Source: Amia ocellicauda
Lineage: Eukaryota > Chordata > Actinopteri > Amiiformes > Amiidae
Length of the DNA stretch: 64,000 bases
Reading direction: 5' to 3'
NCBI RefSeq assembly: GCF_036373705.1
Contig: NC_089863.1
Span: forward strand, 22,256,619 to 22,320,618
Under the pieces are notes generated by a model. That model saw only the letters and a list, made by a program, of their open reading frames with translations, did no database searches and had not been told where the DNA came from. Position numbers and translations under genes: made by a program. Below, in pieces: positions 43,101 through 54,750 of this stretch (position 1 is its first letter; the number at the start of each line of letters is the position of its first letter).

Positions 43101-43904
43101 GTGGCCACTACAGTGTCAGGTTTGCAGAATGATTGCCTTCCTGGATGAACTCATCCAAGAAGGCTTCATATGAGAACGTTGTCGGCAGGTTGAAATCCTA
43201 GAGATCAATTGATCTTGAGGCTCAGCTTGTCGATCTGCGCTGTATTAGGGATATAGAAGAATTGGTCAATCAGCCCATGAGAGAGATGGTGTGCACGCCA
43301 AAACCTAGGAGAGTTGAGACCTTAGAGCAGGACAGCGTAGAGAACTGCTGGGTTACAGTAGGTCGTAACCGCAGAAAAGGGCGTGCACACCCCGTAGAGA
43401 CACCCCAAGAGCTTGAATTGCCCAACAGGTTCCAACTGCTGGACACCGAGTTGGACAGTGACAGCTCAGAGGGTGATGGGGGGCAGTTGAGCACCAGAGC
43501 ACCATGGTGCCCAATCCCCCCCCAGACGAAGGAGGTAGTTATAGTAGGAGACTCAATTCTTAGAGGTGTAGATCACACAGTGTGTTCTAGTGACATGGAG
43601 ACCCGCATTGGTATCTTGCCTGCCTGGTGCTCAGGTTGCAGATCTCCCTAAACTAGTAGACGGGCTACTGGCCAAAGCCGGGGGGAATCCACCGGTCATG
43701 GTCAGGGAGACAGGCAGAGATTAGAAAGTTTAACACGTGGTTGAAAGCTTGGTGTAGGGAAGAGGGGTTTAGGTTTATGGAGCATTGGTCTTTCTTCTGG
43801 GATAGATGGGACCTGTACAAACCGGACGGTCTACATCTAAACAGAAGGGGGGCTAATGCATTGGAAGAGCGTATGTGCAGTGAAATTGAGAATCATTTAA
43901 ACTA
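43101..43904 (+). pseudogene. LINE copy 5 ORF1, interrupted
   Basis: A start at 43101 (MWPLQCQVCRMIAFLDELI) is followed by a stop after about 24 codons. The frame 43262-43651 carries the GDS serine motif (VGDSILRG), and DGLHLNRRG follows in another frame near 43825-43850. Confidence 0.65.
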
Positions 43905-44004
43905 GGAACCAGGGGGGCAGGGAGCTTTGACAATGGGAGATGTTCCACTAAGGAAAGGAAACCAAGGGAAACTGCCAGTAGGAAAGTCCTGAAATGTTTG
44001 TACT

Positions 44005-44882
44005 TCAATGCCAGGAGTATAAGGAACAAGATGTTAGACTTGGAAGCCACAGTGCTGGTGTGTGACTATGATGTTGTAGGAGTGACAGAAACATGTCTTA
44101 CAGAAAATGATGGGGATGAATACAAGTTGGAAGGATACACACAGTTTAGGTGAGACAGGCAAAATCGAAGAGGGGGTGGGGTAGCATTATATGTGAAAAA
44201 TGACATTGAGGCAGAAGAACTTGTATTAGATCCCAGTAATGGAACAGAATCTTTGTGGGTGAAACGTTTGAACAAGAGATCTGGAGGATTAGCGGTAGGA
44301 GTGTGTTACAGGCCACCAAACTCAGATTTTCAGAAAGATGCTGCATTGTACAGTGTAATCAGGACTGCATGTAGCAAGGATGTGGCTGTTATAATGGGGG
44401 ATTTCAATTTCCCAAACTAAGACTGGGAAAGCCCAGTGGGGACTACAGAAGCAGAAATGGAAATGGTTGAGATGGTAAATGACTGCTTTCTAACTCAATT
44501 TGTCAGGGAACCAACCAGAGAGAGCGCATGTATTGACTTGATCTTTTCAAATGACCAAGATAGAGTCAGGGGGACAGTAGTTAGAGAACCAATGGCAAAT
44601 TGTGATCACAATATGGTTATCTTTGAGGCATTCTTTCAAAAAACAAGGTCCAAGTCTAAAACAATGGTCTACAATTTTAGAAAAGCAAATCTTGAAGATA
44701 TGAGACTGCACTTAGAAGAGGTAGACTGGAGCACACTGGATACAGAGTTAGTTGAAAATGCATGGGTATATTTTAAGAATATACTAATCGAGGCTCAGGT
44801 CCAATTTGTACCAAAACTTAGCAAATTGAGGAACAAAAAACATTGGCCAAAATGGTTTAATAGAGGTATGCAAAAAATATAA
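44005..44882 (+). pseudogene. LINE copy 5 ORF2 endonuclease, with stops
   Basis: The same domain as 1797-2681, but TGA at about 44151 and TAA at 44418-44420 (directly after GDFNFPN) cut it. The catalytic tryptophan-side motif is also changed (TETCL for TETWL). Confidence 0.75.
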
Positions 44883-45090
44883 AGAGAAAGACAATGTTGT
44901 ATAGTGCATACAAAAGGGATGGTGACGAAACAAAATACATAGAATATGTTGAGCTGCAAAGAGATCTTTAGAAAGGGATCAGGAAAGCAAAGAGGGAATT
45001 AGAAAGAAACATAGCTCTTGGAGCTCAAACCAATGCAAAACTGAGCCAGGAAATTGCAGACCAATCAGTCTGACCTGCATCACCTGTAAA

Positions 45091-46269
45091 ATGTTGGAAA
45101 AAATGATTAGACAGAAAATAGAGGCGCATCTCAATGAAAACCATATTCTCGGAGCTAGTCAACATGGGTTTAGACGAGGCAGATCATGTCTTACTAATTT
45201 ATTAGAATGTTTAGAACATGCAACTGCAGCTGTAGATCACGTGAAAGCATATGATATGATATACTTAGATTTCCAAAAAGCTTTTGATAAGGTTCCACAC
45301 CAAAGACTGATCCTCAAATTGGAAGCTGTAGGCATTCAGGGTAATGTAAGTAGATGGATTATGAACTGGTTGATGTCTAGGAAACAGAGGGTGTCGATTA
45401 GAGGAGTCACTTCTAACTGGAATGAGGTTGTTAGTGGAGTTCCACAGGGATCAGTACTAGGGCCTTTGCTTTTTCTAATCTATATTAATGATCTGGACTC
45501 TGGGATAGTTAGCAAACTTGTCAAATTTGCAGATGATACTAAAATAGGTGGCTCAGCAGATACAATCTTGGCAGCACAGGCTATTCAGAGGGACTTAGAT
45601 AATATTCAGTTGTGGGCTGACACCTGGCAAATGAAATTCAATGTGGACAAGTGCAAGGTAATACATGCAGGTAACAAAAATGTCCACTATAATTACACTA
45701 TGGGAGGTACAGATCTAGATGAAGTAACGCATGAGAAAGACCTAGGAGTCTATGTGGACTCCTCATTTTCTCCATCCAAGCAATGTGGGGAAGCAATAAA
45801 AAAGGCAAACAGAATGCTAGGGTATATTGTCAAAAGTGTAGAATTTAAAACAAGGGCAGTAATGTTAAGACTGTACAATGCGCTAGTTAGACCTCATCTG
45901 GAATACTGTGTACAGTTCTGGGCACCACACTTCAAGAAGGATATTGCTGCCTTAGAGGCAGTTCAGAGGAGAGCAACCAGACTTATTCCAGGTCTGAAGG
46001 GAAAGTCCTACTCGGAGAGACTGAGGGAACTGAACCTTTTCACCCTGGAACAGAGGAGACTACGTGGGGACTTGATCCAAGTCTTCAAAATCATGAAAGG
46101 CATCGACCACATCAAACCAGAGGAGCTTTTCCAGATCAGCAGGGACACACGCACCCGGGGACACAAATGGAAATTGGGCTTCAAGGCATTCAAAACGGAA
46201 AACAGGAGACACTTCTTTACACAGAGAGTAGTCACAATCTGGAATAAACTACCCAGCGATGTTGTTTAA
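45091..46269 (+). CDS. LINE copy 5 ORF2 reverse transcriptase, partial
   Basis: A 392-codon open frame with HGFRRGRSCLTNL, motif A YLDFQKAFD (Asp 60), VPQGSVLGPLL (117-127), motif C FADDTK (catalytic Asp 148-149), and the C-terminus to NKLPSDVV. It includes the 30 codons (46064-46153) missing in copies 1, 2, 4 and 6. A GTTTAA stop ends it before the ESLGTFKNGL tail. The N-terminal RT block is deleted, so it is unlikely to be active. Confidence 0.82.
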   Translation: MLEKMIRQKIEAHLNENHILGASQHGFRRGRSCLTNLLECLEHATAAVDHVKAYDMIYLDFQKAFDKVPHQRLILKLEAVGIQGNVSRWIMNWLMSRKQRVSIRGVTSNWNEVVSGVPQGSVLGPLLFLIYINDLDSGIVSKLVKFADDTKIGGSADTILAAQAIQRDLDNIQLWADTWQMKFNVDKCKVIHAGNKNVHYNYTMGGTDLDEVTHEKDLGVYVDSSFSPSKQCGEAIKKANRMLGYIVKSVEFKTRAVMLRLYNALVRPHLEYCVQFWAPHFKKDIAALEAVQRRATRLIPGLKGKSYSERLRELNLFTLEQRRLRGDLIQVFKIMKGIDHIKPEELFQISRDTRTRGHKWKLGFKAFKTENRRHFFTQRVVTIWNKLPSDVV

Positions 46270-46401
46270 GCTGAAAGTTTGGGAACATTTAAAAATGGTC
46301 TGGAAAGGATCCTTGGATCACTTCGATATTATTGAACACCAAACGAGCATGAAGAGTCGAATGGTCCCCTCTCGTTTGTAAACTTTCATATGTTCTTAAA
46401 A

Positions 46402-46538
46402 GTGTCTGAAGCAGCATGAAAGAGCACACTAAGCAGCTGAGAACAGACAGAGAGGGGAGTGAATATTGCGCTGGCCGGGAATTGAACCCGGGTCAACTGC
46501 TTGGAAGGCAGCTATGCTAACCACTATACCACCAACAC
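46402..46538. repeat. Module B remnant (Gly-TCC only), copy 4b
   Basis: After LINE copy 5 only the first tRNA gene of module B remains, joined directly to module A copy 9. Confidence 0.8.
46467..46538 (-). tRNA. tRNA-Gly(TCC) (B4b)
   Basis: Acceptor GTGTTGG pairs with CCAGCGC entirely through Watson-Crick and G-T pairs; the T loop is TTCAATT, which keeps a purine at 57. Plausibly functional. Confidence 0.85.
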
Positions 46539-46634
46539 TTGAACAAGAAAAGTCTAGCCGCTGTATTCTGGAATGAATAAAGAAATGAAATGACAAGGGC
46601 AATCAAAGCAAGTAAGCCAGTAGGCTGTGTGGCA

Positions 46635-46705
46635 TACGCTAGCCAGAAATCGAACGCAACTCACAAGAACAGGAACCTTGTATGATACCACTACACCACT
46701 GGCGC
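46635..46705 (-). pseudogene. Gly-derived tRNA pseudogene, anticodon CCT (A9)
   Basis: Same sequence as the copy at 6371. Confidence 0.75.
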
Positions 46706-46955
46706 TGCGGGGAAGCTCTAGATTCTGTCACCGAAGCAAATGCACAAGACATATAAAACGCGTCCTCTGGGGCACAATGGTCTTTTAATAATTATCTGTA
46801 ATAATCTGCAGTCGAACTGCTTAATACGTACCTAGCTAATCACTACATCACAGGCGCATGGTTGTCATTCGGGGAAAATATGTGTTCACGAATGTTCATC
46901 GGAGTGGTTGTCATGCTAAGAGGTCAGTTGGAGTAGAGGTAGCTGGCCATGCCGT

Positions 46956-47028
46956 GCCTCGTTGGCGCAGTAGGTAGCGCGTCAGTCTCATAATCTGAGG
47001 GTGGTGAGTTCGACCCTCACACGGGGCA
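46956..47028 (+). tRNA. tRNA-Met(CAT), elongator (A9)
   Basis: One change (A to G) in the variable region after the anticodon stem; all stems are intact. Confidence 0.94.
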
Positions 47029-47143
47029 AGCACTCTTCCTTTATCTTTGAGTTTTACCACACTGATCTCCAGCTGCAGAAAAAAGGCGCACACCTGTGCA
47101 ATAAAGTGGTTGCTTGCGCTGTCTGAAGAAATTCATGGCAAAA

Positions 47144-47216
47144 TGCCAAATCCTGGGATGGAACAAGGGACCTTTAGATGTTCAGTCTATCGCTCCCCCA
47201 ACTGAGCTATTTCGGC
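47144..47216 (-). tRNA. tRNA-Phe(GAA)-like (A9)
   Basis: Identical to the copy at 6880. Confidence 0.72.
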
Positions 47217-47342
47217 CATTGGTGAGATGACGTCGTGATCCCAAAAGTCAAAGTGAAGGAAGCCCTGGCAGAACACAGTCATTGAAAAGTTCATTGTTTT
47301 CCATGACGTCGGCAACGACTCAATTTGATCACTGCAACACAA

Positions 47343-47425
47343 GTCAGGATGGCCGAGTGGTGTAAGGTGCTGCGTGCAGATCATCATCTCCTGTAGAGGC
47401 TTGGCTTTGAATCCCACCTCTGACA
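47343..47425 (+). pseudogene. tRNA-Leu(CAG)-like pseudogene (A9)
   Basis: Two further changes around the anticodon arm (CAGATCATCAT). Confidence 0.72.
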
Positions 47426-48011
47426 AGGGTCCTTTTACCACTCAGGAGCACACACTTACCCGTGCTGGCGACAAGGACAACAAGAGTTGAGGACTGTGTT
47501 GAAAACGACATTACACAAAGAATTCAATGTTGAAAGAAATACATCAATACATAAATCAATGGACATGTATTTATTCATTGATTGATTGACTTCAACATGT
47601 CTTAATTTAGTCGCTGTACCCACAAAGCAACACTCAGCATAGTGGAGGCTACAGCTCGGCGTTATTGCGTGTACCTTACATGTATCACCCCTGGCACCTG
47701 GCCCTGATAACTCCCTACTTTTTGACCACAGTCTGTCTGTGACTTGAACCCGAGAAGTAAAAATGATGCACATGGGCGCTTGCAATCTCGTTGTTTCAAT
47801 CACATATCACAGTGGATGCGTACACACGGTGTTTCTCGGAGATTGCTGGGACAGTAACGAATGTGTTCCTTGCTTTACATGTCATCTAGCGCACAGTAGC
47901 TTTTTCTCCTTCTTTTTGCCCATATCATCCACATATTGTGCCTTTGGGGAACGCCTCCGAAACAGATTTAGAATGCTCTGAGATTCAAGAAACGACAGTG
48001 CAACTCTTTTC

Positions 48012-48918
48012 CAGGGTTGTGGGTAACGCGTTACTAAGTAACGCATTACAGTAATGTTATTACTTTTGGTAGTAACGAGTAACGTAAAGTGGTATGGTTC
48101 CAAAAGGAGTAATAATATTACAGTTACTGATTCCTTTTTTTTGTTCTCGTTACTGCATTACACATTGTAACGATATGGTCTTAATAAGGACGATAAGGAC
48201 GTCTATGTCGTACATTAAAAATATTAGAAAAACTGTCGTTTGCAGTTACAAATCTGTAGTAAGAGTAATAAGTTAAAGGAGTCAAGTTGAGACATTTAAG
48301 ATGCAGATCTACTAGCACATATCTTGATGATGATTACAATAATAACAATAATAAAAATAAATAGCAAAGATGTATTTTAGTGTTGCACGTTTTCTTATGG
48401 TAACGTAATGCTTGTCTGAGTATAATGTTGTCTATACACGTTTAGCTACTGCTAATATCTCTTAACAGAAACGTGTATTTATTATGCTGTCTCCAATCAT
48501 CTAAAGCACAAAGAATAAAACAGCCACAAAAGTCCTTTCCACACCAGGCTCTATCGCTCGTAGTGTTGCTTTCTGTCTTCATTTTTAAAACGAAACACAA
48601 AACCAAACCCACAATCGCTCCGCTCCTCCCACAACAGGGGGTGGACTTCCGACACTGGCCTGGTTTTCCTGTGGCGCTTTATTAAAACAACAAAAGATAA
48701 CAGTATGTCTCTGTCATTATCAACTGCTTGTGTTGGTGTAGCTTTGAAATTGTTTATTGAGGTCCCACAACGTTTGGGGTGTAATGCAGACTAATGAAAA
48801 AGTAAAGTAACTAATTACATTCTCCAGGAAGTAAAAAGTAAAGTGTTTAGTTACTTTTGATATGAGTAACGAGTACAATGTAAGACATTACTTTTTGTGA
48901 GTAACGACCCCAACACTG
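48012..48918. mobile_element. hAT-type element (A9)
   Basis: A full 907-bp copy with flanking octamers. Confidence 0.9.
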
Positions 48919-49169
48919 CTCTTTTCCTTCTCTTTTGGCTTGTTTGTTTGTTGTTGAAGGAGATACAAAGTTTGAGAGTGTCTCGTTTTATTTCTGAAAT
49001 ATAACTCCCAGAAAGTATGGTCTTTGTGTTCTTGAAATTGAATAACCTCAAAAGAAAGAAATGGTCCAATGAATTGCCGAAGAAAAGTCTAGCCGCTGTA
49101 TTCTGGAATGAAGAAAAAAATGAAATGACAAGGGCAATCAAAGCAAGTAAGAAAGTAGGCTGTGTGGCA

Positions 49170-49240
49170 TACGCTAGCCAGAAATCGAACGCAACTCACA
49201 AGAACAGGAACCTTGTATGATACCACTACACCACTGGCGC
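49170..49240 (-). pseudogene. Gly-derived tRNA pseudogene, anticodon CCT (A10)
   Basis: Same sequence as the copy at 6371. Confidence 0.75.
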
Positions 49241-49490
49241 TGCGGGGAAGCTCTAGATTCTGTCACCGAAGCAAATGCACAAGACATATAAAACGCGTCC
49301 CCTGGGGCACAATGGTCTTTTAATAATTATCTGTAATAATCTGCAGTCGAACTACTTAATACGTACCTAGCTAATCACTACATCACAGGCGCATGGTTGT
49401 CATTCGGGGAAAATATGTGTTCACGAATGTTCATCGGAGTGGTTGTCATGCTAAGAGGTCAGTTGGAGTAGAGGGAGCTGCCCATGCCGT

Positions 49491-49563
49491 GCCTCGTTGG
49501 CGCAGTAGGTAGCGCGTCAGTCTCATAATCTGAAGGTGGTGAGTTCGACCCTCACACGGGGCA
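49491..49563 (+). tRNA. tRNA-Met(CAT), elongator (A10)
   Basis: Identical to the intact gene at 6692. Confidence 0.96.
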
Positions 49564-49678
49564 AGCACTCTTCCTTTATCTTTGAGTTCTACCACACTGA
49601 TCTCCAGCTGCAGAAAAAAGGCGCACACCTGTGCAATAAAGTGGTTGCTTGCGCTGTCTGAAGAAATTCATGGCAAAA

Positions 49679-49751
49679 TGCCAAATCCTGGGATGGAACA
49701 AGGGACCTTTAGATGTTCAGTCTATCGCTCACCCAACTGAGCTACTTCGGC
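49679..49751 (-). tRNA. tRNA-Phe(GAA)-like (A10)
   Basis: Two differences: a D-loop base and GCCGAAG in the acceptor, which leaves a G-A mismatch at its last pair. Confidence 0.7.
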
Positions 49752-49877
49752 CATTGGTGAGATGACGTCGTGATCCCAAAAGTCAAAGTGAAGGAAGCCC
49801 TGGCAGAACACAGTCATTGAAAAGTTCATTGTTTTCCATGACGTCGGCAACGACTCAATTTGATCACTGCAACACAA

Positions 49878-49960
49878 GTCAGGATGGCCGAGTGGTGTAA
49901 GGTGCTGTGTGCAGGTCATCGTCTCCTGTAGAGGCTTGGCTTTGAATCCCACCTCTGACA
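49878..49960 (+). pseudogene. tRNA-Leu(CAG)-like pseudogene (A10)
   Basis: One anticodon-stem change (GCTGTG for GCTGCG). Confidence 0.72.
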
Positions 49961-50546
49961 AGGGTCCTTTTACCACTCAGGAGCACACACTTACCCGTGC
50001 TGGCGACAAGGACAACAAGAGTTTAGGACTGTGTTGAAAACGACATTACACAAAGAATTCAATGTTGAAAGAAATACATCAATACATAAATCAATGGACA
50101 TGTATTTATTCATTGATTGATTGACTTCAACATGTCTTAATTTAGTCGCTGTACCCACAAAGCAACACTCAGCATAGTTGAGGCTATAGCTCGGCGTTAT
50201 TGCGTGTACCTTACATGTATCACCCCTGGCACCTGGCCCTGATAACTCCCTACTTTTTGACCACAGTCTGTCTGTGACTTGAACCCGAGAAGTAAAAATG
50301 ATGCACATGGGTGCTTGCAATCTCGTTGTTTCAATCACATATCACAGTGGATGCGTACACACGGTGTTTCTCGGAGATTGCTGGGACAGTAACGAATGTG
50401 TTCCTTGCTTTACATGTCATCTAGCGCACAGTAGCTTTTTCTCCTTCTTTTTGCCCATATCATCCACATATTGTGCCTTTGGGGAACGCCTCCGAAACAG
50501 ATTTAGAATGCTCTGAGATTCAAGAAACGACAGTGCAACTCTTTTC

Positions 50547-50574
50547 CAGCGTTGTGGGTAACGCGTTACTAAGT
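50547..50574. mobile_element. hAT left-end stub (28 bp)
   Basis: Same cut point as the others, with terminus CAGCGTTG instead of CAGGGTTG. Confidence 0.85.
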
Positions 50575-50580
50575 CTGAGT

Positions 50581-51162
50581 TGTAGAACCACGTGGGAAAT
50601 TAGTGGAGAAGTCGCGGAGATAAAGCAAATAGAACTTTAATGGAGCCGGCTCGGAAGCTCCACGTCAGAAATAATTCCTTCAGTGAGACTTAATGTTTAC
50701 AAACATGAGTACAACTTTATAGGAAAAATGACGTAACATCTTATGGCCGTTCATCCAATCAGAAGATACAGGTCCGGGTCCGTTTTACGATCTGTCCTCC
50801 CGTGAAGAGGTGATGGATCCAAAGCAGATGTCCGTCTTTGATGTGCACTAGGAAGATGCGATCCCACGGTCGTCATTTACCTAGTGTCAATCGTTCTTTA
50901 ACAGAAACAATTCCTGCCTATCTGGAGAAACGATTAAGTCATAAACAAATTCTCAGGAGACAGCTCTAGGCTATTTCGGCACTGTGTAATCTTTCATTAC
51001 TGACAGGAGTTTCTAACAAATCGACCTTGTTGACCCTTTACTTGTCCTGCTAAATCGAATGTGCTCAGTCTGTATACAAAACTACTTCTAATGCTAGTAT
51101 TAATATAAAACATTATATAATAATCACAAAACACTTTCTTCAACTTCCAAAAAGAGTCTTCA
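50581..51162 (-). mobile_element. Solo LTR, copy 3
   Basis: 582 bp, nearly identical to copy 1 including its CTTCCAAAAAGAGTCTTCA end, which differs from both provirus LTRs. The two solo LTRs therefore descend from one solo ancestor. Confidence 0.9.
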
Positions 51163-51313
51163 GAGAGTTAGTTGAAAATGCATGGGTATATTTTAAGAAT
51201 ATACTACACGAGGCTCAGGAACAATTTGTACCAAAACTTAGCAAATTGAGGAACAAAAAACATTGGCCAAAATGGTTTAATAGAGGTATGCAAAAAATAT
51301 AAAGAGGAAGACA

Positions 51314-51817
51314 ATGTTGTATAGCACATACAAAAGGGATGGTGACGAAACAAAATACATAGAATATGTTGAGCTGCAAAGAGATCTTAAGAAAGGGATC
51401 AGGAAAGCAAAGAGGGAATTAGAAAGAAAAATAGCTCTTGGAGCTCAAACCAATGCAAAGAGCTTTTTTCAATATCACAACAGCAAGCGGTTAATAAAGG
51501 AGGAGGTGAAACAGATAAACGGCAAAAACGGAGGTATCTTGGAAAACGAACAAGATGTGGCACATATTATAAATGAGTATTTCACAGAGGTTTTTACAAA
51601 AGAAAAAACAGATGACATGCCACAGGTTGACAATCAGTCCAGTCAATCCCTAAGAGAGATCAGGATAAATGAGGAGGAGGTACTAAAGGGACTAGCAGAA
51701 TTAAAAACAAACAAATCACCTGGGCCAGATGGGATATTTTCAACAGTACTTCAAGAAAATAGGTGGCTCAGCAGATACAATCTTGGCAGCACAGGCTATT
51801 CAGAGGAACTTAGATAA
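51314..51817 (+). pseudogene. LINE copy 6 ORF2 linker to start of RT
   Basis: A 167-codon frame nearly identical to 2693-3196. Confidence 0.7.
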
Positions 51818-52442
51818 TATTCAGTTGTGGGCTGACACCTGGCAAATGCAATTCAATGTGGACAAGTGCAAGGTAATACATGCAGGTAACAAAAATGTCC
51901 AGTATAATTACACTATGGGAGGTACAGATCTACATGAAGTAACGCATGAGAAAGACTTAGGAGTCTATGTGGACTCCTCACTTTCTCCATCCAAGCAATG
52001 TGGGGAAGCAATAAAGAAGGCAAACAGAATGCTAGGGTATATTGTCAAAAGTGTAGAATTTAAAACAAGGGCAGTCATGTTAAGACTGTACAATGCGCTG
52101 GAATACTGTGTACAGTTCTGGGCACCACACTTCAAAAAGGATATTGCTGCCTTAGAGGCAGTTCAGAGGAGAGCAACCAGACTTATTCCAGGTCTTCAAG
52201 GGAAAGTCCTACTCGGAGAGACTGAGAGAACTGAACCTTTTCACCCTGGTACAGAGGAGACTACCCGGGGACAGAAATGGAAATTGGGCTTCAAGGCATT
52301 CAAAACGGAATACAGGAGACACTTCTTTACACAGAGAGTAGTCACAATCTGGAATAAACTACCCAGCGATGTGGTTGAAGCTGAAAGTTTGGGAACATTT
52401 AAAAATGGTCTGGAAAGGATCCTTGGATCACTTCGATATTAA
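51729..52442 (+). pseudogene. LINE copy 6 ORF2 C-terminus
   Basis: A 237-codon open frame, the longest uninterrupted C-terminal frame among the RT-less copies. Confidence 0.72.
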
Positions 52443-52576
52443 TGAACACCAAACGAGCACGATGGGTCGAATGGTCCCCTCTCGTTTGTTAACTCTCTTA
52501 TGTTCTTAAAAGTATCTGAAGCAGCATGAAAGAGCACACTAGGCAGCTGAGAACAGACAGAGAGGGGAGTGTATAT

Positions 52577-52648
52577 TGCGTTGGCTGGGAATCGAACCCG
52601 GGTCAACTGCTTGGAAGGCAGCTATGCTAACCACTATACCACCAACGC
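52577..52648 (-). tRNA. tRNA-Gly(TCC) (B5)
   Basis: Identical to the copy at 3972. Confidence 0.9.
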
Positions 52649-52874
52649 TTAGAAACTGCTTCCCCACAATATCTCACTGTGGTCGAACATGATTCCAGGA
52701 TTGCAAAGTGGCAGGCAATTTGTTTTCCAAATTGCAATCGGTGAACGTTTGGGAAGCCCTGCGATATCAGCAGTTTCCTGTTCCTGAGTGCGGAAGGAAA
52801 ATGTCCATTAGCATCTTTCCAGATTGCACTTTATTCAGACCTTTCCGAAATGAAACAAAACCAAAGTTGAAACA

Positions 52875-52946
52875 TAGACGAGGATGGTTTCGATCCATCG
52901 ACCTCTGGGTTATAGGCCCAAAACGCTTCTGCTGCGCCACTCTGCT
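52875..52946 (-). pseudogene. Initiator tRNA-Met-derived gene with anticodon TAT (B5)
   Basis: Identical to the copy at 4270, including the acceptor mismatches. Confidence 0.8.
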
Positions 52947-53215
52947 CCTTGGGCACTCACCCACCTGTTAACGTCACAGCCATTCCTATATTGCATATTG
53001 CAAGCAATACTAGTTTGCAAAGCCCTGCGTTATTTCCACTTTCCTGTTCAAGACTGCACACCGAGCTTCTCCATGCGCTGGAGCAGCTTTCCAGGTTTCA
53101 GTGCCTTCACATTTCACCCTGTATGTGCTGTGGGAAGCATCATGTCAATTGTTTTGAACTAAGCGGATCGGGGCTCAGTTTGAGCTCAGATCCGAGCTTA
53201 AAAATGACCGTGCTT

Positions 53216-53288
53216 CTGAGCAGCTGGGACTCAAAGCGACACTCCCTGGCTTAGGAACCCAGTGTCTGATCCACTAGGACACGGGGGC
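53216..53288 (-). pseudogene. tRNA-Arg(CCT)-like pseudogene (B5)
   Basis: Same form as at 4611. Confidence 0.62.
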
Positions 53289-53549
53289 TCAGCCAGACAG
53301 TATCGGAAAATGGAAATAAATAAATAAATTAATATATAAAAAGATGCTGGGCGTTACACAATAGACACCAGGTAAAGAAGTGAATAGTTACAGGAACTGT
53401 CACGTAAGCTCCTCAACTTGAACCGGGCACATACGAACTCCTGTGAAATAACACGAGATGGATAACTACCCCTTCTCTGCTGCAGCAGAATGCGACTACC
53501 TATTGCGCAGATTACAATCAAATCAAGAAAGAGAGCAGGCTTTGTCGGA

Positions 53550-53620
53550 TGCGCCAGCCGGGAATCGAACCCGAGTCACAAGAATGGGAATCTTGTATGA
53601 TACCACTACACCACTGGCGC
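53550..53620 (-). tRNA. tRNA-Gly(CCC) (B5)
   Basis: The best Gly(CCC) copy: acceptor and anticodon stems pair fully, the T stem TCGGG/CCCGG pairs with one G-T, the T loop is TTCGATT and the discriminator is A. Confidence 0.93.
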
Positions 53621-54004
53621 TGCTGAGGAAGCTCTGGCTTGCGTCCTTGAAGCAAATTCATAGAAAGCGTCCCATGGGGCAAGATGATGTCTTAATGATT
53701 ATCCTTATTAGTCTGTTATCGATCTGCTTAATACGTACCTAGCCAATCACTACATCACAGGTGCAGAGACAATCAGTATGAAGGCGAACACGATTTCGTT
53801 AACGTGTGCCCATTTACAAGTTCAATGAATGTATACAAAAATAGAGCAGATCTGGGTTTTCCTCTGAAACATTAAGGACTGGTTTCATAAATGCGTCCAT
53901 AAGTCCATAAACGCCACGAGTGCAACTCTATTGTAGCTGCTGTTACTGTACAATTCATCGTGATACGTGTGTGTTTTATTTCAGCTGTAACTCGCCCTGG
54001 TTAA

Positions 54005-54313
54005 GCACGTCTACGGTGTAATTTAAAAATATTACAGAAATTGTCGTTTGCAGTTACAAATCTGTAGTAAGAGTAATACGTTAAGGGAGTCAAGTTCAGC
54101 AATTTAAAATACAAATCTACTAGCACATATCTTGATAAAGATTACAATAATAAATATAATAATAATACATAGCAAATATTTATTTTAGTGTTGCACATGG
54201 AAAGTTTTCATACAGTAACTTCTGAATATAATGTTGTCTATACCCTTTTAGCTATTCGTAATATCTCTTAACAGAAACTTGTATTTATTATGCTGTCTCC
54301 AATCATCTAAAGC
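54005..54313. mobile_element. hAT-like element, internal part (B5)
   Basis: Cut by LINE copy 7 at the same point as in copy 4. Confidence 0.65.
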
Positions 54314-54750
54314 AGAAGTATTTACAAGTTGCCACAGAGAGAGACCGGAGAGTACAGGTGAGAGGTAGCCATCTTGTTGTTTGACTAGTTTCAGAATAGT
54401 CTTAGCATTGCTCATTTTGTTTTAAGTTTGCCTTAAATTGACATTAGCATTGTCTGTAGTTTGCCTAAATTGAAGCCAATTCAGTTCAGCTGCTGAGTTG
54501 GTGAAAGTAAACAGGTTGTAGAAGGGAGTTTCTGTCTAGGACTAGCAGGAATTATGTTGTAGGAGGAGCCAGGTGGGGCCAATTAGGTGTGAATTGGGGG
54601 TAGGTAGACAAAAGCTACTTAAAGCAGCTGTTGAGAAAGAGCTGTGCTGTTTTTCGCTGACAAAAGTTAGGCAGTTGACTAGCAGCAGGAACCAAGAGAA
54701 GTACAAACAAACAAACAAACAAACAAACAAAAAGTAACATTTAGAAGCAT

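Larger units (their letters stand above)
42666..46401 (+). mobile_element. CR1-group LINE, copy 5 (RT core present)
   Basis: The longest LINE here with copy 7. It contains the 5' region and ORF1 start missing from copy 1, ORF1, endonuclease, and the RT catalytic core through the C-terminus. It lacks the linker and first RT block: sequence jumps at about 45040 from CCAATGCAAA to CTGAGCCAGG. Stops interrupt ORF1 and endonuclease. Confidence 0.88.
46539..48918. repeat. Module A, copy 9 (slightly 5'-truncated)
   Basis: It begins within the sequence before the Gly-derived pseudogene (ACAAGAAAAGTCTAGCC) and is otherwise complete. Confidence 0.9.
48919..50574. repeat. Module A, copy 10 (cut by LTR)
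   Basis: The tRNA part is complete; cut 28 bp into the hAT element. Confidence 0.9.
51163..52511 (+). mobile_element. CR1-group LINE, copy 6 (5'-truncated)
   Basis: Starts at the same base after the LTR as copies 2 and 4, with the shared RT-core and 90-bp deletions. About 15 bp near 52099 are also lost (AATGCGCTGGAATAC). Confidence 0.88.
52512..54315. repeat. Module B, copy 5 (cut by LINE copy 7)
   Basis: Shares its distinctive variants (TAT anticodon, GGCTGGGAATCG in Gly-TCC) with copy 1, so these two are recent duplicates. It ends inside the hAT-like part. Confidence 0.85.
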
